NCBI GenBank assembly: GCA_964491785.1
Contig: CAZBGS010000002.1
Coordinates: 1-64,000, forward strand
Source: RZZS01 sp964491785
Lineage (GTDB): Bacteria; Pseudomonadota; Alphaproteobacteria; Micavibrionales; Micavibrionaceae
DNA length: 64,000 nucleotides
Reading direction: 5' to 3'
Made by a program: the position numbers and the translations under genes. The notes under the pieces were generated by a model. That model had not been told where the DNA came from. It saw only the letters and a program-made list of their open reading frames with translations, and did not search any database. Numbering within the stretch: the stretch's first letter is position 1; the number at the start of each line of letters is the position of its first letter. Of the stretch, positions 34,783 to 43,874 are shown piece after piece.

Positions 34783-36338
34783 GATCTGACTTTTTCCTTC
34801 TTGAAATAACGCCCAATGTCTTTAACGCTCAGAACGCCGGTTGTAAATACGGATATGCCGTAAACCGCCATCCCCGAAGTGACCAGAACGGCCAGCGCGA
34901 CAATCTGGAGCAGCGCCCCATGACCACCGTCAAGCATCGGCCCTGAAAGTTTAGCAACCGCAATCAGGAGAATGCCCATCAAAATAGATGAAAAAACTAT
35001 CCTTGGCAGGTTGCGGATAAATCTATCATCGGCCATTGCCACATCGCTTCCAGAAAGCTTTCTGCGTAGCAGGAAGAACTGCACCCACCCGGCCATCCCG
35101 GTTCCGGCAGATATCCCTGCAACGCCAAGGGGCTGGATAAGCGCAAGGCTCAGTACGATATTCACCAGTGTCGAGATGATCGAAATCCTCACCGGCGTGG
35201 AAGTGTCCTGCCTTGCCCAGAATGAGGTCGAAAGCACCTTGACCGATATGTATGCCGGCATCCCCAGAGCGTAACCCATGAGCACGTATCCTGTTGAAAG
35301 TGTATCCTGCGCGTCGAACGCCCCCCTCTCGAAAAGCGCGCCGATGATCGCGTGCGGCACGACCGCCAGCGCCACCGCCGCCGGAAGGCCAAGAAGAAGG
35401 CAGACCTCCAGTGCGCGGTTGAAAAGCCCCCTTGCCTCTGCCTCCCTGCCTGCGGCAAGTGATTTGGAGAGCATCGGCAACAGCGCCGTTCCCACAGCAA
35501 TCCCGACCACCCCTAAAGGCAGCTGGTTCAGACGGTCTGCGTAATAAAGGTAGGAGATCGATCCCTCCGGCAAAAGCGAGGCGATAATAAGATCAGCGAA
35601 CAAGTTGATATGCATAACCCCGGCCCCGATTAACCCAGGCCCCATGAGCGCGAATACCTTCCTGATCCGCACCGTCATTCTTGGCCTGACCAGCCGCAGC
35701 CTGAAGCCAAGCTTCATGGCGTTCGCCAGCAGCCAAAGGAACTGAAGTATCCCCGAAACGAATATCCCCCAGGACATGGAATGCCCCGCCGTCTCGGCAA
35801 ACCCGCTCAGTAGCAGGGCGATAATAAGGCTGACGTTGAAAATCACCGGAGCCGAGGCGAACGGTGCAAACCTGTCATGCGCGTTCAGCACTCCCCCTAG
35901 CAGCGAGGTCAGCGACATCAGTAGCAGATAGGGAAAAGTTATCCTGCTAAGTTCCACCGCGAGCGAATATCTCACCGGATCGTCGGAAAAGCCCGGAGCT
36001 ATCACGTAAATGATCCACGGCATCGCCAGCATCGCCAGCAAGGTGAATACAGACAGCACCGCGAGCATCATTGAAAAAGCGTTATTGGCGAAGACATTCG
36101 CCTCGCGCTCTCCTTCTTTCTCCAGAGTTTCGGCATATAAAGGTACGAACGATACGCTGAACGCGCCCTCGGCCGTAACCCTTCTGAACAGATTAGGCAG
36201 TTTAAGTGCGACAAAAAAAGCATCGGCCACCGGCCCCGCCCCCAGAATCGCCGCCGTTAAAATATCTCTTGCAAATCCGGCCACACGGCTAAGCGCCGTC
36301 ATTCCGGCGACAGTCGCCATCGCATTGATCAATCTCAT
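34779..36338 (-). CDS. murJ: Lipid II flippase MurJ
   Basis: Inner-membrane lipid II flippase of the MOP superfamily (519 aa, 13-14 hydrophobic helices). The N-terminal conserved stretch SRVAGFARDILTAAILGAGPVADAFFVALKLPNLFRR contains the functionally important Arg residues, and FSVSFVPLYAE follows. ATG 36338 (MRLINAMATVAG) matches the family start; the open frame extends 12 codons further without support. Essential for peptidoglycan synthesis. It heads the murJ-trpS-fhs transcript, and the promoter must lie between 36339 and about 36475, back to back with that of malQ. Confidence 0.95.
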   Translation of the reverse strand: MRLINAMATVAGMTALSRVAGFARDILTAAILGAGPVADAFFVALKLPNLFRRVTAEGAFSVSFVPLYAETLEKEGEREANVFANNAFSMMLAVLSVFTLLAMLAMPWIIYVIAPGFSDDPVRYSLAVELSRITFPYLLLMSLTSLLGGVLNAHDRFAPFASAPVIFNVSLIIALLLSGFAETAGHSMSWGIFVSGILQFLWLLANAMKLGFRLRLVRPRMTVRIRKVFALMGPGLIGAGVMHINLFADLIIASLLPEGSISYLYYADRLNQLPLGVVGIAVGTALLPMLSKSLAAGREAEARGLFNRALEVCLLLGLPAAVALAVVPHAIIGALFERGAFDAQDTLSTGYVLMGYALGMPAYISVKVLSTSFWARQDTSTPVRISIISTLVNIVLSLALIQPLGVAGISAGTGMAGWVQFFLLRRKLSGSDVAMADDRFIRNLPRIVFSSILMGILLIAVAKLSGPMLDGGHGALLQIVALAVLVTSGMAVYGISVFTTGVLSVKDIGRYFKKEKVRS

Positions 36339-36475
36339 GCGTGAGTTTCTACCACTAAGGCAGACAAACAACAATACTGCAACCCTTTTAAATCCGGAGA
36401 TCCTTCACCGCTTCGGTTCAGGAATGTAATAGTTCATTATTTTACTGATAGAAGATTTTCTCCGATGAAATTCTG

Positions 36476-36505
36476 TTGACATAAATAAATCAGATTGGTT
36501 AGTTT
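36476..36505 (+). promoter_or_regulatory. Sigma70-type promoter of malQ
   Basis: Consensus -35 TTGACA at 36476-36481 and -10 TAGTTT at 36500-36505 with an 18-base spacer. The predicted start near 36512 leaves too short a leader for the ATG at 36523, supporting the 36538 start. Confidence 0.5.
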
Positions 36506-36537
36506 CCGCCAGTTAACATATTATGTTGCAGGGAAAA

Positions 36538-38811
36538 ATGGTTGCTGAAGAGTTTAACGCGGTTGGCATATCGGTACCACTGGATCTGAAAAGGCTTGCT
36601 GATCTCGCCGGGATCGTTCCGGAATATGAGGATATCGCTCGCGTGGTACATGTAACCAGCGATGAAACCATGAGAACGCTTCTGTCCGCGATGGGGATAG
36701 CGGCGGGGACGGAAGAAGAGATATCGGCTAGTCTGAGGGTTATCGAGGATAGGCCGTGGCTTCAGCCTTTGCCTGATGTAAAAGTTTTCCATCAATCGAA
36801 AGAAGGGCATGAAAAAAAAGAAACTGCTGAAATAGAATTATGCCAGCCTTTGAAGCAGGCTGGAAAAAGTATTGTTCTTGAGCTGGAGACGGAAGATGGG
36901 CTGCGCGAGGAGTATGAATGTTTGCTGGAGCCTTCACGGATAACACAAACACGGGCTATCGGCGGTGAAGAGAAGGCAATGTTCCGCGTCGCCCTAGATA
37001 TGCCCGGCGCAACCGGATTTCACAATTTGTCCATCAAGGGCGACAAGCAGAACAAAAAAATGTCCTTTATCATCGCTCCCTCCAAGGCTTACCAGCCGGA
37101 TACCCTGTTGCAGGGAAAGCCGGTTTGGGGAGTGTCGACGATGGTGTATGAGCTGGTTTCATCCAGAAACTGGGGCATGGGGGATTTCCGGGATCTGAAG
37201 GAAATGGTTGTGGAGGCCGCTGCGAAAGGCGCTTCAACAGTCGGGATTAACCCGATCCATGCAGTGCCCGGATTTCAGGCTTCGCCATATTCGCCGAGCA
37301 GCCGCATATTCAAGAATCCGGTCTATATTGCGATCGATGAAATTCCCGGTTATGGCGATTCGCTTGAGATGCGGGAATTTCTTGTAAATCACAAGAACGA
37401 ACTGGAGGTGTTGCGTCGGAGCGAAGAAATAAATGTTGCTGGTGTGTACAAGCTGAAAACCGAAGCTTTTGAAATATTGTATTCACATCTGATCCATAGC
37501 GGGGGCGGGGAAAAAGACGAGTTCGAGCAGTTTATGTCGAGCGGGGGGCCGTCGCTTGAGGATTTTGCCGTGTTTCAGGCATTGCGGGAGCAATATAACG
37601 GCAAGGTATGGCAGCAGTGGGACGTTGATTACAGCGATCTCAGCTCAGAGGCGGTTCGGCGGTTCGCTGAAGAAAACAGGGAACGGGTTAATTTTTTCAA
37701 ATATCAGCAATGGCTGATAGACAGGCAGCTTGCCGAGGTTGCCGCGACGGCACGGGAAGCTGGTCTTGACTACGGGATATACGGCGATCTTGCGGTGGGG
37801 ATGAATCCATGTGGCGCGGATGCCTGCATGTTCAGGGGCAGTGCCACGCAGGGAAGCAGCATCGGCGCGCCTCCCGATCCGCTTGGCCCTCTTGGCCAAA
37901 ACTGGGAGCTTTGCGTGTTCACCCCGCAAGGCCTGCGTGAACAGAAATACAGGCCGATCATTGAGATGATGAATGCTTCGATGCGGCATAACGGAATTCT
38001 CAGATCAGACCATGCAATGAACCTGATGAGGCTTTTTTGTATTCCGGCCAACAGATCAGCCGGGGAAGGGGCGTATGTCAGGTACGATATGGACGACTTG
38101 CTGGGGATTGTTAAGATTCTAAGTCATCGCAACAAATGCCTCATAGTTGGCGAAGATCTTGGAACTGTGCCGGAAGGTTTCCGTGAGAAAATGTGCGAGT
38201 CAGGAATTCTATCCTACCGTGTTCAGTGGTTCGAGAGGGACAGCGAGAGGCTGAAAGCGCCGGAAGAGTATCCAGAGCTGGCTCTTGCGTGTGTCGAGAC
38301 GCATGATATGGCTCCTTTGAGGGCATATTGGACAGAGGCGGATATCGACGAGAGAAAGCAACTGGGACTTTATGGTACGGAAGAAGACGAAGCCGGTCAC
38401 AGAAATTCCAGAAAGGAAGAGCGGCGCCTGATGCTTCAGGCGTTGCAAAATGCCGGATTGCTTCCGGATGGTTATACGCAGGCTAATCCCGATGTACCTT
38501 ACAGTCTGGAACTCGCAGCCGCTATACACCGGCTGACGGCAAGTTCGAAATCGCATCTAGTCATGATTTCTGCGGCTGATCTCGACCTTTCGGTTAAGTC
38601 GCAGAACGTCCCGGGCACTTCGGATGAGATGCGTCCTGCGAACTGGAGGCAGAAACTCGGCGGCACGCCGCGCGAGATTATGCAGTCTCCGCTGCTGGCG
38701 CGTATTCTTCCTGATCTGGAAAAGCGGCATAATTCAATTAAAGCACAGGCGACCGTGAACGGCCCAAATGCTTTGTCTTCATGCAATCCCGAAACCCCGT
38801 GTCTGACATAG
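36538..38811 (+). CDS. malQ: 4-alpha-glucanotransferase (amylomaltase, GH77)
   Basis: 757-aa enzyme transferring alpha-1,4-glucan segments between maltodextrins and releasing glucose. It has the long N-terminal extension of the E. coli-type MalQ (about 1-190), then the GH77 barrel. Catalytic residues are the nucleophile Asp in LRSDHAMNLMRLF, the acid/base Glu in VGEDLGTVP and the third Asp in ETHDMAPLR. The family segment GAPPDPLGPLGQNW is intact. I start at ATG 36538 because AGGG precedes it by four bases; ATG 36523 is in frame but lacks a site. It stands alone, with the GH65 gene 12 kb away as possible pathway partner. Confidence 0.94.
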   Translation: MVAEEFNAVGISVPLDLKRLADLAGIVPEYEDIARVVHVTSDETMRTLLSAMGIAAGTEEEISASLRVIEDRPWLQPLPDVKVFHQSKEGHEKKETAEIELCQPLKQAGKSIVLELETEDGLREEYECLLEPSRITQTRAIGGEEKAMFRVALDMPGATGFHNLSIKGDKQNKKMSFIIAPSKAYQPDTLLQGKPVWGVSTMVYELVSSRNWGMGDFRDLKEMVVEAAAKGASTVGINPIHAVPGFQASPYSPSSRIFKNPVYIAIDEIPGYGDSLEMREFLVNHKNELEVLRRSEEINVAGVYKLKTEAFEILYSHLIHSGGGEKDEFEQFMSSGGPSLEDFAVFQALREQYNGKVWQQWDVDYSDLSSEAVRRFAEENRERVNFFKYQQWLIDRQLAEVAATAREAGLDYGIYGDLAVGMNPCGADACMFRGSATQGSSIGAPPDPLGPLGQNWELCVFTPQGLREQKYRPIIEMMNASMRHNGILRSDHAMNLMRLFCIPANRSAGEGAYVRYDMDDLLGIVKILSHRNKCLIVGEDLGTVPEGFREKMCESGILSYRVQWFERDSERLKAPEEYPELALACVETHDMAPLRAYWTEADIDERKQLGLYGTEEDEAGHRNSRKEERRLMLQALQNAGLLPDGYTQANPDVPYSLELAAAIHRLTASSKSHLVMISAADLDLSVKSQNVPGTSDEMRPANWRQKLGGTPREIMQSPLLARILPDLEKRHNSIKAQATVNGPNALSSCNPETPCLT

Positions 38812-38963
38812 GGCAGATGTGTTTCATTATATGCGCGGCAAGCCATCCTCAACGAAATGAAGGATTGTCCTGATTGCGCACAGGATTATCTGCGCTTGCA
38901 AAAATAGCTCCTGTGGGGCATCTTTAAATAAGCCGTTTCCCCCGTTTCGTATCGGATAAAGTC

Positions 38964-39872
38964 ATGCAAGTATATTTGCCCATTGCAGAAATGACGGTTT
39001 CGGTTGAGTCAATTCTGGCTCTCGGGGCCGTGGTTGGTCTGCTTTCTGGAATGTTCGGGGTCGGCGGCGGGTTTCTGACTACGCCGCTGCTGATATTCAT
39101 GGGGCTTCCTCCGGCTGTTGCTGTAGGCACGCAATCGAACCAGCTGATCGCGTCCAGCGTTTCCGGCGTTCTCGGTCACTGGCGCAGGGGCAATGTCGAT
39201 ATCAAGATCGGTTCTGTGATGCTGTGCGGGAGCGCAGCCGGGACTCTGGCCGGCATTCTTGTATTCAGGCTGCTACAACATATTGGGCAGATCGACCTGG
39301 TTATCAATATTCTTTACATTGTTCTTCTGGGAAGCATCGGGACGATGATGTTGATGGAGAGTATCTTCGCGCTCCTGAAGAAAGAGTCTGATGACAAGGA
39401 AAGAGGTTGGTCGCAGAATGCCTGGGTGCAGTCGTTGCCTTACAAGATGCGTTTTCCGAGATCAAAACTGTATATCAGCGCTTTGTTGCCTGGCAGTATC
39501 GGGTTCGTCGGGGGACTTCTGGTTGCGGTCATGGGGATTGGCGGCGGATTCCTGCTGGTGCCGGCGATGATCTACATTCTCGGCATGCCGACATTGCTTG
39601 TCGCCGGGACGTCGCTTTACCAGATTATTTTCACCACTGCATTTGCTACCGTTCTTCATGCGACCATGAACCATACTGTGGATATGGTGCTGGCGGTGCT
39701 GCTGATTATCGGAGGGGTTATCGGGGCGCAGATCGGGGTCAGACTGGCAAGAAGAGTAAAAGGCACGGTTGCCAGGATACTTCTGGCGCTGCTGGTGGTT
39801 ATCGTCAGTATCGAGCTTGCCGGAGAACTGATCATCAGGCCAGACGAACTTTACTCTACGGTGACCAGATAG
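38964..39872 (+). CDS. TSUP-family transporter (TauE/SafE-like)
   Basis: 302-aa inner-membrane protein with about eight helices and the two-fold repeat of the TSUP (DUF81) family. Both diagnostic motifs are seen: GMFGVGGGFLTTPLLIFMG near residue 30 and MGIGGGFLLVPAMIYILGMP near 195. Members export or import sulfite, sulfoacetate, thiosulfate or related sulfur or carbon anions. It starts an operon of four genes with 0, 3 and 26 bases between them, ending at nfu. The direct partner is the TIGR02186 protein, so the two probably act in one complex at the membrane. Confidence 0.9.
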   Translation: MQVYLPIAEMTVSVESILALGAVVGLLSGMFGVGGGFLTTPLLIFMGLPPAVAVGTQSNQLIASSVSGVLGHWRRGNVDIKIGSVMLCGSAAGTLAGILVFRLLQHIGQIDLVINILYIVLLGSIGTMMLMESIFALLKKESDDKERGWSQNAWVQSLPYKMRFPRSKLYISALLPGSIGFVGGLLVAVMGIGGGFLLVPAMIYILGMPTLLVAGTSLYQIIFTTAFATVLHATMNHTVDMVLAVLLIIGGVIGAQIGVRLARRVKGTVARILLALLVVIVSIELAGELIIRPDELYSTVTR

Positions 39873-40625
39873 ATGAAAAAGCTGCTGCCCGCATTGATAC
39901 TGGCGCTCTGCTTTCTTCTGCTGCCCTGTCAGGTTCAGGCTCAAAGGGGCAGGACGGTCATGGTCGATCTGGCCAGCAGCAGTGTCGATATAACTACCGG
40001 TTTTACCGGAGCAAGGGTTGTCCTGTTCGGGGTCAGGGCGGAGAAAGGGGATGTGGCGGTCGTCGTAAGAGGGCCGTCGCGCCGTACGGTTGTTCGACGC
40101 AAGGAAGCTGTTCTTGGCATGTGGATGAACAAAGAGTCTGTGGAATTTCTTGATGTTCCAGTTTATTACGATTATGCGCTCAGCGCGCCCGAGCCGCTTA
40201 TAGCTTCCAGGGAAATTCTGCAAGAAAACAAAATAGGACTGAACGCACTCGACTTCAGGCCTGTTAGTGACGAAGACGAGGCTACAGCGCGCAGTTTCAA
40301 GGAGGCTCTGATCAGGAACCGGCAGAGGAGGGGGGTGTATCCCCTGGAACCTAGCAATGTGGTATTTCTCAACGAGAATTTTTTCAGGGTAAATTTCTAT
40401 GTTCCGGCCAATGTGCCCACTGGCGACTATGCCATCAGAACCTATTTGTTCAGGGACGGGAAAATCAGCGATGTCCAGACGACTTCGCTCAAGGTGGCGC
40501 AGACCGGTTTTTCTGCCAGGATTTATAACTTCGCCCATAGCCAGTCGCTTACTTACGGACTGATAGCGGTGGCGCTGGCCGTTTTCTTCGGGTGGGCCGC
40601 CAACACATTCTTGAGACGGGATTGA
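39873..40625 (+). CDS. TIGR02186-type alphaproteobacterial membrane protein
   Basis: 250-aa protein with an N-terminal signal (LPALILALCFLLLPCQVQA), a periplasmic beta-rich domain of about 190 residues and one C-terminal transmembrane helix (LTYGLIAVALAVFFGWAANTF) leaving a short basic tail. The segment ITTGFTGARVVLFGVR followed by VVVRGPSRRTVVRRKE matches my memory of TIGR02186, a family found next to TSUP transporters in Alphaproteobacteria. Its ATG follows the transporter stop with no gap. It may act as a periplasmic subunit or gate for the transporter (inference from linkage). The biochemical role is not established. Confidence 0.82.
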   Translation: MKKLLPALILALCFLLLPCQVQAQRGRTVMVDLASSSVDITTGFTGARVVLFGVRAEKGDVAVVVRGPSRRTVVRRKEAVLGMWMNKESVEFLDVPVYYDYALSAPEPLIASREILQENKIGLNALDFRPVSDEDEATARSFKEALIRNRQRRGVYPLEPSNVVFLNENFFRVNFYVPANVPTGDYAIRTYLFRDGKISDVQTTSLKVAQTGFSARIYNFAHSQSLTYGLIAVALAVFFGWAANTFLRRD

Positions 40626-40628
40626 TAG

Positions 40629-41156
40629 ATGGAAAAAGAGAACGAAATCATTGAGCTTGAAGTTGCCGAGTTGCTACGGAAAGGGCGCAAGGGAGATGGC
40701 GCAATCTATCTGGTGGTCGCAGATGAGAGCGAGAAGTTTCCAGTTGCCTTGCGCTATGCCGCCAGAATGGCGCAAAACCATCGCGGCAGGATCGCAATTC
40801 TTTATGTCACAGATTTACAGGATTTTCAGCACTGGAGCGGGATAGAGTCGAAGATGCGAAAGGAGCTGCGGGAGCAATCGGAGATGTATATCTGGAATGT
40901 TGCCAAAAAGGTCAATGATCTAAATGGCATGGTTCCTGTGCTTTATTTGCGGGAAGGCGACAGGAAGGATGCGCTGGTGAATGTGATTAACGAGGATCTC
41001 GGCATCAAGATGCTGATTCTGGCTGCGGGAACCAGTCCGTCGGGGCCGGGGCCTCTGGTGAGTTACTTTTCCGGCAAAGGACTTGGCAGGTTGCGCGTTC
41101 CCGTGCTTTTAGTGCCGGGGCATATAGAGTTGCAGAAGATCGATGCCATTACCTAG
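40629..41156 (+). CDS. Universal stress protein UspA family
   Basis: 175-aa cytoplasmic protein with one Usp domain. The family strands VVADESEKFPVALRYAARMA and RIAILYVTDLQDFQHW, and the late segment ILAAGTSPSGPG, are present. The usual ATP-binding G-x2-G-x9-G-(S/T) spacing is not clearly met, so it may be a non-nucleotide-binding type. It carries an acidic 20-residue N-terminal extension (EIIELEVAELL). It is three bases after the TIGR02186 gene and 26 bases before nfu. usp-nfu adjacency is conserved in the class. Confidence 0.82.
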   Translation: MEKENEIIELEVAELLRKGRKGDGAIYLVVADESEKFPVALRYAARMAQNHRGRIAILYVTDLQDFQHWSGIESKMRKELREQSEMYIWNVAKKVNDLNGMVPVLYLREGDRKDALVNVINEDLGIKMLILAAGTSPSGPGPLVSYFSGKGLGRLRVPVLLVPGHIELQKIDAIT

Positions 41157-41182
41157 AGGTTTGGCTTAAAGAGGAATTTGCC

Positions 41183-41737
41183 ATGTTTATTGAGACCGAA
41201 GACACACCCAATCCGGAGACGATCAAGTTTTATCCCGGTTCGGAGGTAGCTCCGTCTATGCTTTGTGATTTCGGTACGGCAGAGGAGGCTGCATGTTCTC
41301 CACTGGCGTCTAGGATATTTGCTGAGACAGAGGTGCGGCGGGTATTTCTTGGCCGCGATTTCATTTCCGTCACAAAAAATTCTGATGCGAATTGGGAAAG
41401 TCTCAGGCCTAAGATCTTTCTTGCTATACTTGAGCATTATACTTCCGGCGAGCCTGTGATACGTCCGGGGCAAAAACCCGAGACCGTAAATCGAGACGAA
41501 AATCTTGATGAGGTATCGCTCAAGGTAATTGATCTGCTGGAAGCCTATATCAGGCCAGTCGTGGCCATGGACGGCGGTGACATCGAGTTTTCGGGATACA
41601 AGGACGGGGTTGTTTTCCTGAAAATGCGTGGGGCCTGCGCGGGATGTCCCGGAGCTACCGCCACTTTGAAGATGGGTGTTGAGCGTTTGCTGCGGGAACA
41701 GATTCCTGAAGTCACGGAAGTGCAAGCTGTCCGGTAA
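41183..41737 (+). CDS. NfuA/Nfu-type iron-sulfur cluster carrier
   Basis: 184-aa Fe-S cluster delivery protein. An N-terminal Nfu scaffold domain begins MFIETEDTPNPETIKFYPG, and the C-terminal NifU domain has VVAMDGGDIEFSGYKDGVVFLKMRGACAGCPGA, whose CxxC (CAGC) binds a 4Fe-4S cluster at a dimer interface. This two-domain layout is that of mitochondrial and alphaproteobacterial Nfu1. Its 3' end overlaps the convergent deacetylase-like gene by 26 bases, an arrangement unlikely in the ancestral operon in which tsaB would follow directly. Confidence 0.93.
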   Translation: MFIETEDTPNPETIKFYPGSEVAPSMLCDFGTAEEAACSPLASRIFAETEVRRVFLGRDFISVTKNSDANWESLRPKIFLAILEHYTSGEPVIRPGQKPETVNRDENLDEVSLKVIDLLEAYIRPVVAMDGGDIEFSGYKDGVVFLKMRGACAGCPGATATLKMGVERLLREQIPEVTEVQAVR

Positions 41738-42899
41738 TCATATTCAGGTTCTGGCGTGGCGGCACTGACTCTTCGCTGAACTCTTTATCGTGCCGGGGGA
41801 CGGTTGCGGGGAGTGTACCGATGGAGTCTACGGATTCATCAATATTCATAAGAAGTCCAAACCAGCGCCAGCGGGGGACGCTATCAGGTTCTGACTGGGC
41901 CGGAATAGTGCAATTTATTCTGATGCGACTCTGATCCAGAACGGTATCTTTGTCATGACGTATTTCCACGCGGGTTCCTATAATCTCGATAACGGGATTT
42001 CCCAGGATCGAACTGAAACAGGAGAGATTTGGCAGGTCTTGCTCAAGGCTCTGATCCACGGTGAATCCGATCGCCGGGAGCCTTGCTGAGATTTCCGTGT
42101 CTTTCGGTTCGACATCAAAAATGGGGAGCGGCAGAGCGTTTGCTGTCAGCTGGAAGCGGTCAATATCGGCTACACTATCGGTCATGTTGAAGCGCGGTAT
42201 GGCGAAAAAGTCACCTCCGGGCCAGGCTACTCCGGACTGCTGGCCGAAAGCTGCAACGAATCCACTTGCCGCAACGATATCGCGGTAAGCAAGAGAGTAT
42301 TCGCCGAAAGGATAGGCGAAGAAGGACGGATTCTCGCCGAAAATCTCTCGATAGCGGTTCTTTGCCTTGTTTATTTGCTGGCTTGTTTCTTTTCTGCTCT
42401 CGTTGGCAAGTCTCGTGTAAGAGGCGGGATGGATGCCGATTGTGACGTTTTTATGCCTACCGAGTTTTTTAATGTCGCTCCAGTTAAGATATTCACTTAA
42501 GTTCAGGTCGGCCTTGTCGGTGGCAATGAAGACGGTGAAGGGCAGTTCATGCTTAAGGAGCAGCGGGACTGCCTTGTCCAGGATGGAGCGATGACCGCCT
42601 TCGAAGGTAATGGCGATGGTTCGCGGAGGCAGCACTTTTTCGTCGGCGATAGCGGATACGATTTCCGGTAGCGGCATGACATTATATTCACCTGCTAGGA
42701 TTTCTCTTACATGAGCCTCGAACAATTCGGTTCGAAGATTTGAATCCGGAAAGCCATCTTCGCCTATCCGGTGGTAGGCGTATATTACTGCGCCTTTCTC
42801 ATCATAAGGGGTAATATTCGGCGCTGCCGGAGCGGAGCGGCTTGAAGCAAAAATAACGATTATGAACGCAAACAATGTTGCCGCGTATGATATATGCAT
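41712..42899 (-). CDS. Polysaccharide deacetylase-like protein with degenerate active site
   Basis: 395-aa secreted protein. Signal peptide MHISYAATLFAFIIVIFASS...APA starts at ATG 42899; an upstream extension to 42947 is less likely. A NodB-type fold follows (VIYAYHRIGEDGF, then TIAITFEGGHRSILDKAVPLL and FAYPFGEYS). However, the catalytic motif TFDDG reads TFEGG (98-102) and the metal-binding HxxxH reads HPASY (157-161). The base, one metal Asp and one metal His are thus lost, so metal-dependent deacetylation is unlikely. About 130 extra C-terminal residues form a separate beta-rich region of unknown role. It may bind glycan without turning it over. Confidence 0.8.
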   Translation of the reverse strand: MHISYAATLFAFIIVIFASSRSAPAAPNITPYDEKGAVIYAYHRIGEDGFPDSNLRTELFEAHVREILAGEYNVMPLPEIVSAIADEKVLPPRTIAITFEGGHRSILDKAVPLLLKHELPFTVFIATDKADLNLSEYLNWSDIKKLGRHKNVTIGIHPASYTRLANESRKETSQQINKAKNRYREIFGENPSFFAYPFGEYSLAYRDIVAASGFVAAFGQQSGVAWPGGDFFAIPRFNMTDSVADIDRFQLTANALPLPIFDVEPKDTEISARLPAIGFTVDQSLEQDLPNLSCFSSILGNPVIEIIGTRVEIRHDKDTVLDQSRIRINCTIPAQSEPDSVPRWRWFGLLMNIDESVDSIGTLPATVPRHDKEFSEESVPPRQNLNMITGQLALP

Positions 42900-42996
42900 G
42901 TTCCCAAAGCCGATTATTGCAGTAAATATAGACATGCTGATATGCAAAGGCCAGAAAAATCTATATATCTCTCAAAAGATTAGGTTTTGATCGACG

Positions 42997-43722
42997 ATGG
43001 TAAATAAAGACGCTTTTAAGGCTGGTAAAGTTCTGGCAATCGACACGGCCATGAATGGGTGTTCGGTTGCTATCTATGATTCCGAAAGCGACCAGTGCCA
43101 CTACACCTCCAGGCAAATGAGCAGGGGGCAGGCGGAGGCACTTGCGCCGATGATTGCGCAAACAATCGAAATGGCCGGAGCGGATAAGCGCGAAATAGGG
43201 CTGGTGGCGGTTACTACCGGGCCGGGAGCGTTTACCGGTCTGCGTGTCGGGCTTTCCACGGCCAGGGTCTTCGCCCTCGCTCTGGGGGTGCCGGTTGCGG
43301 GGATGACTACTTTGGAAATTCTGGCTCGGCAATGTTTGGAGGCGGGTAGTAATGACAATAACAAGAATCTGCTAATATTAATAGAAACCAGGCGGAATGA
43401 TTATTACGGTCAGTTATTCTCTTCTAAAGGTAATAGTATAAGTGAACCTTTCGCAGCCGGTGCCGGGCTTATATCACAGCGTCTGGACGGGCCTGCATGT
43501 ATAGGCGGAGACGGAGCGGAAAGGTTTATAAGGGAGGCGGATCAGGAATTCGCCAAGGGATTGACGATGCTGGATATAAATCTGGTCGATCCCTGCGTCC
43601 TGGCGAGATCGGCTTACAGGTTATGGCTTGAGGGCCGGGCCGATATCAATCCTGAGCCGTTGTATATCAGGGAGGCCGATGTGAGCTGCCCGAAAAAGCC
43701 GGTCAGACTGGTAAATTTCTGA
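42997..43722 (+). CDS. tsaB: tRNA threonylcarbamoyladenosine biosynthesis protein TsaB
   Basis: 241-aa ASKHA-fold partner of TsaD in t6A37 tRNA modification. It opens VLAIDTAMNGCSVAIYD, followed by the helix LAPMIAQTIEMA and the conserved GPGAFTGLRVGLSTARVFALALGVPVAGM. The C-terminal half is shorter and divergent, as usual for TsaB. It normally follows nfu in Alphaproteobacteria and is often followed by rimI; here rimI is absent and mucR comes next after an AT-rich gap. Start ATG 42997 has no strong ribosome-binding site. Confidence 0.93.
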   Translation: MVNKDAFKAGKVLAIDTAMNGCSVAIYDSESDQCHYTSRQMSRGQAEALAPMIAQTIEMAGADKREIGLVAVTTGPGAFTGLRVGLSTARVFALALGVPVAGMTTLEILARQCLEAGSNDNNKNLLILIETRRNDYYGQLFSSKGNSISEPFAAGAGLISQRLDGPACIGGDGAERFIREADQEFAKGLTMLDINLVDPCVLARSAYRLWLEGRADINPEPLYIREADVSCPKKPVRLVNF

Positions 43723-43874
43723 GCTCGAATGTATTGATTTTGTCAGATTTTTTATTTTTTACTATGACTTCAATAATTTTTTTTGTTTATTGCTTTTTTA
43801 ACTTGATTTTTTTATTTGGTTGGTTGTATCAAGGCAGTCTTAGTGAATACAGAAGACAAGAAAAAAAATCTGTA

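Larger units (their letters stand above)
32040..36450. other. Segment of reversed strand composition, probable local inversion
   Basis: Across the fhs-trpS-murJ block the plus strand is C-rich (hand counts: 33181-33240 C 23, G 15; 35401-35460 C 24, G 15), whereas other leftward genes leave the plus strand G-rich (18421-18480 G 27, C 8; ilvE region likewise). The boundaries are approximate, near 31.9-32.1 kb and 36.3-36.5 kb. No flanking inverted repeat was found. Confidence 0.5.

Noticed and set aside
39462..40538. 358-codon open frame on the minus strand
   Set aside because: Antisense across the TSUP and TIGR02186 genes; rich in His, Arg and Gln as expected for a shadow frame.
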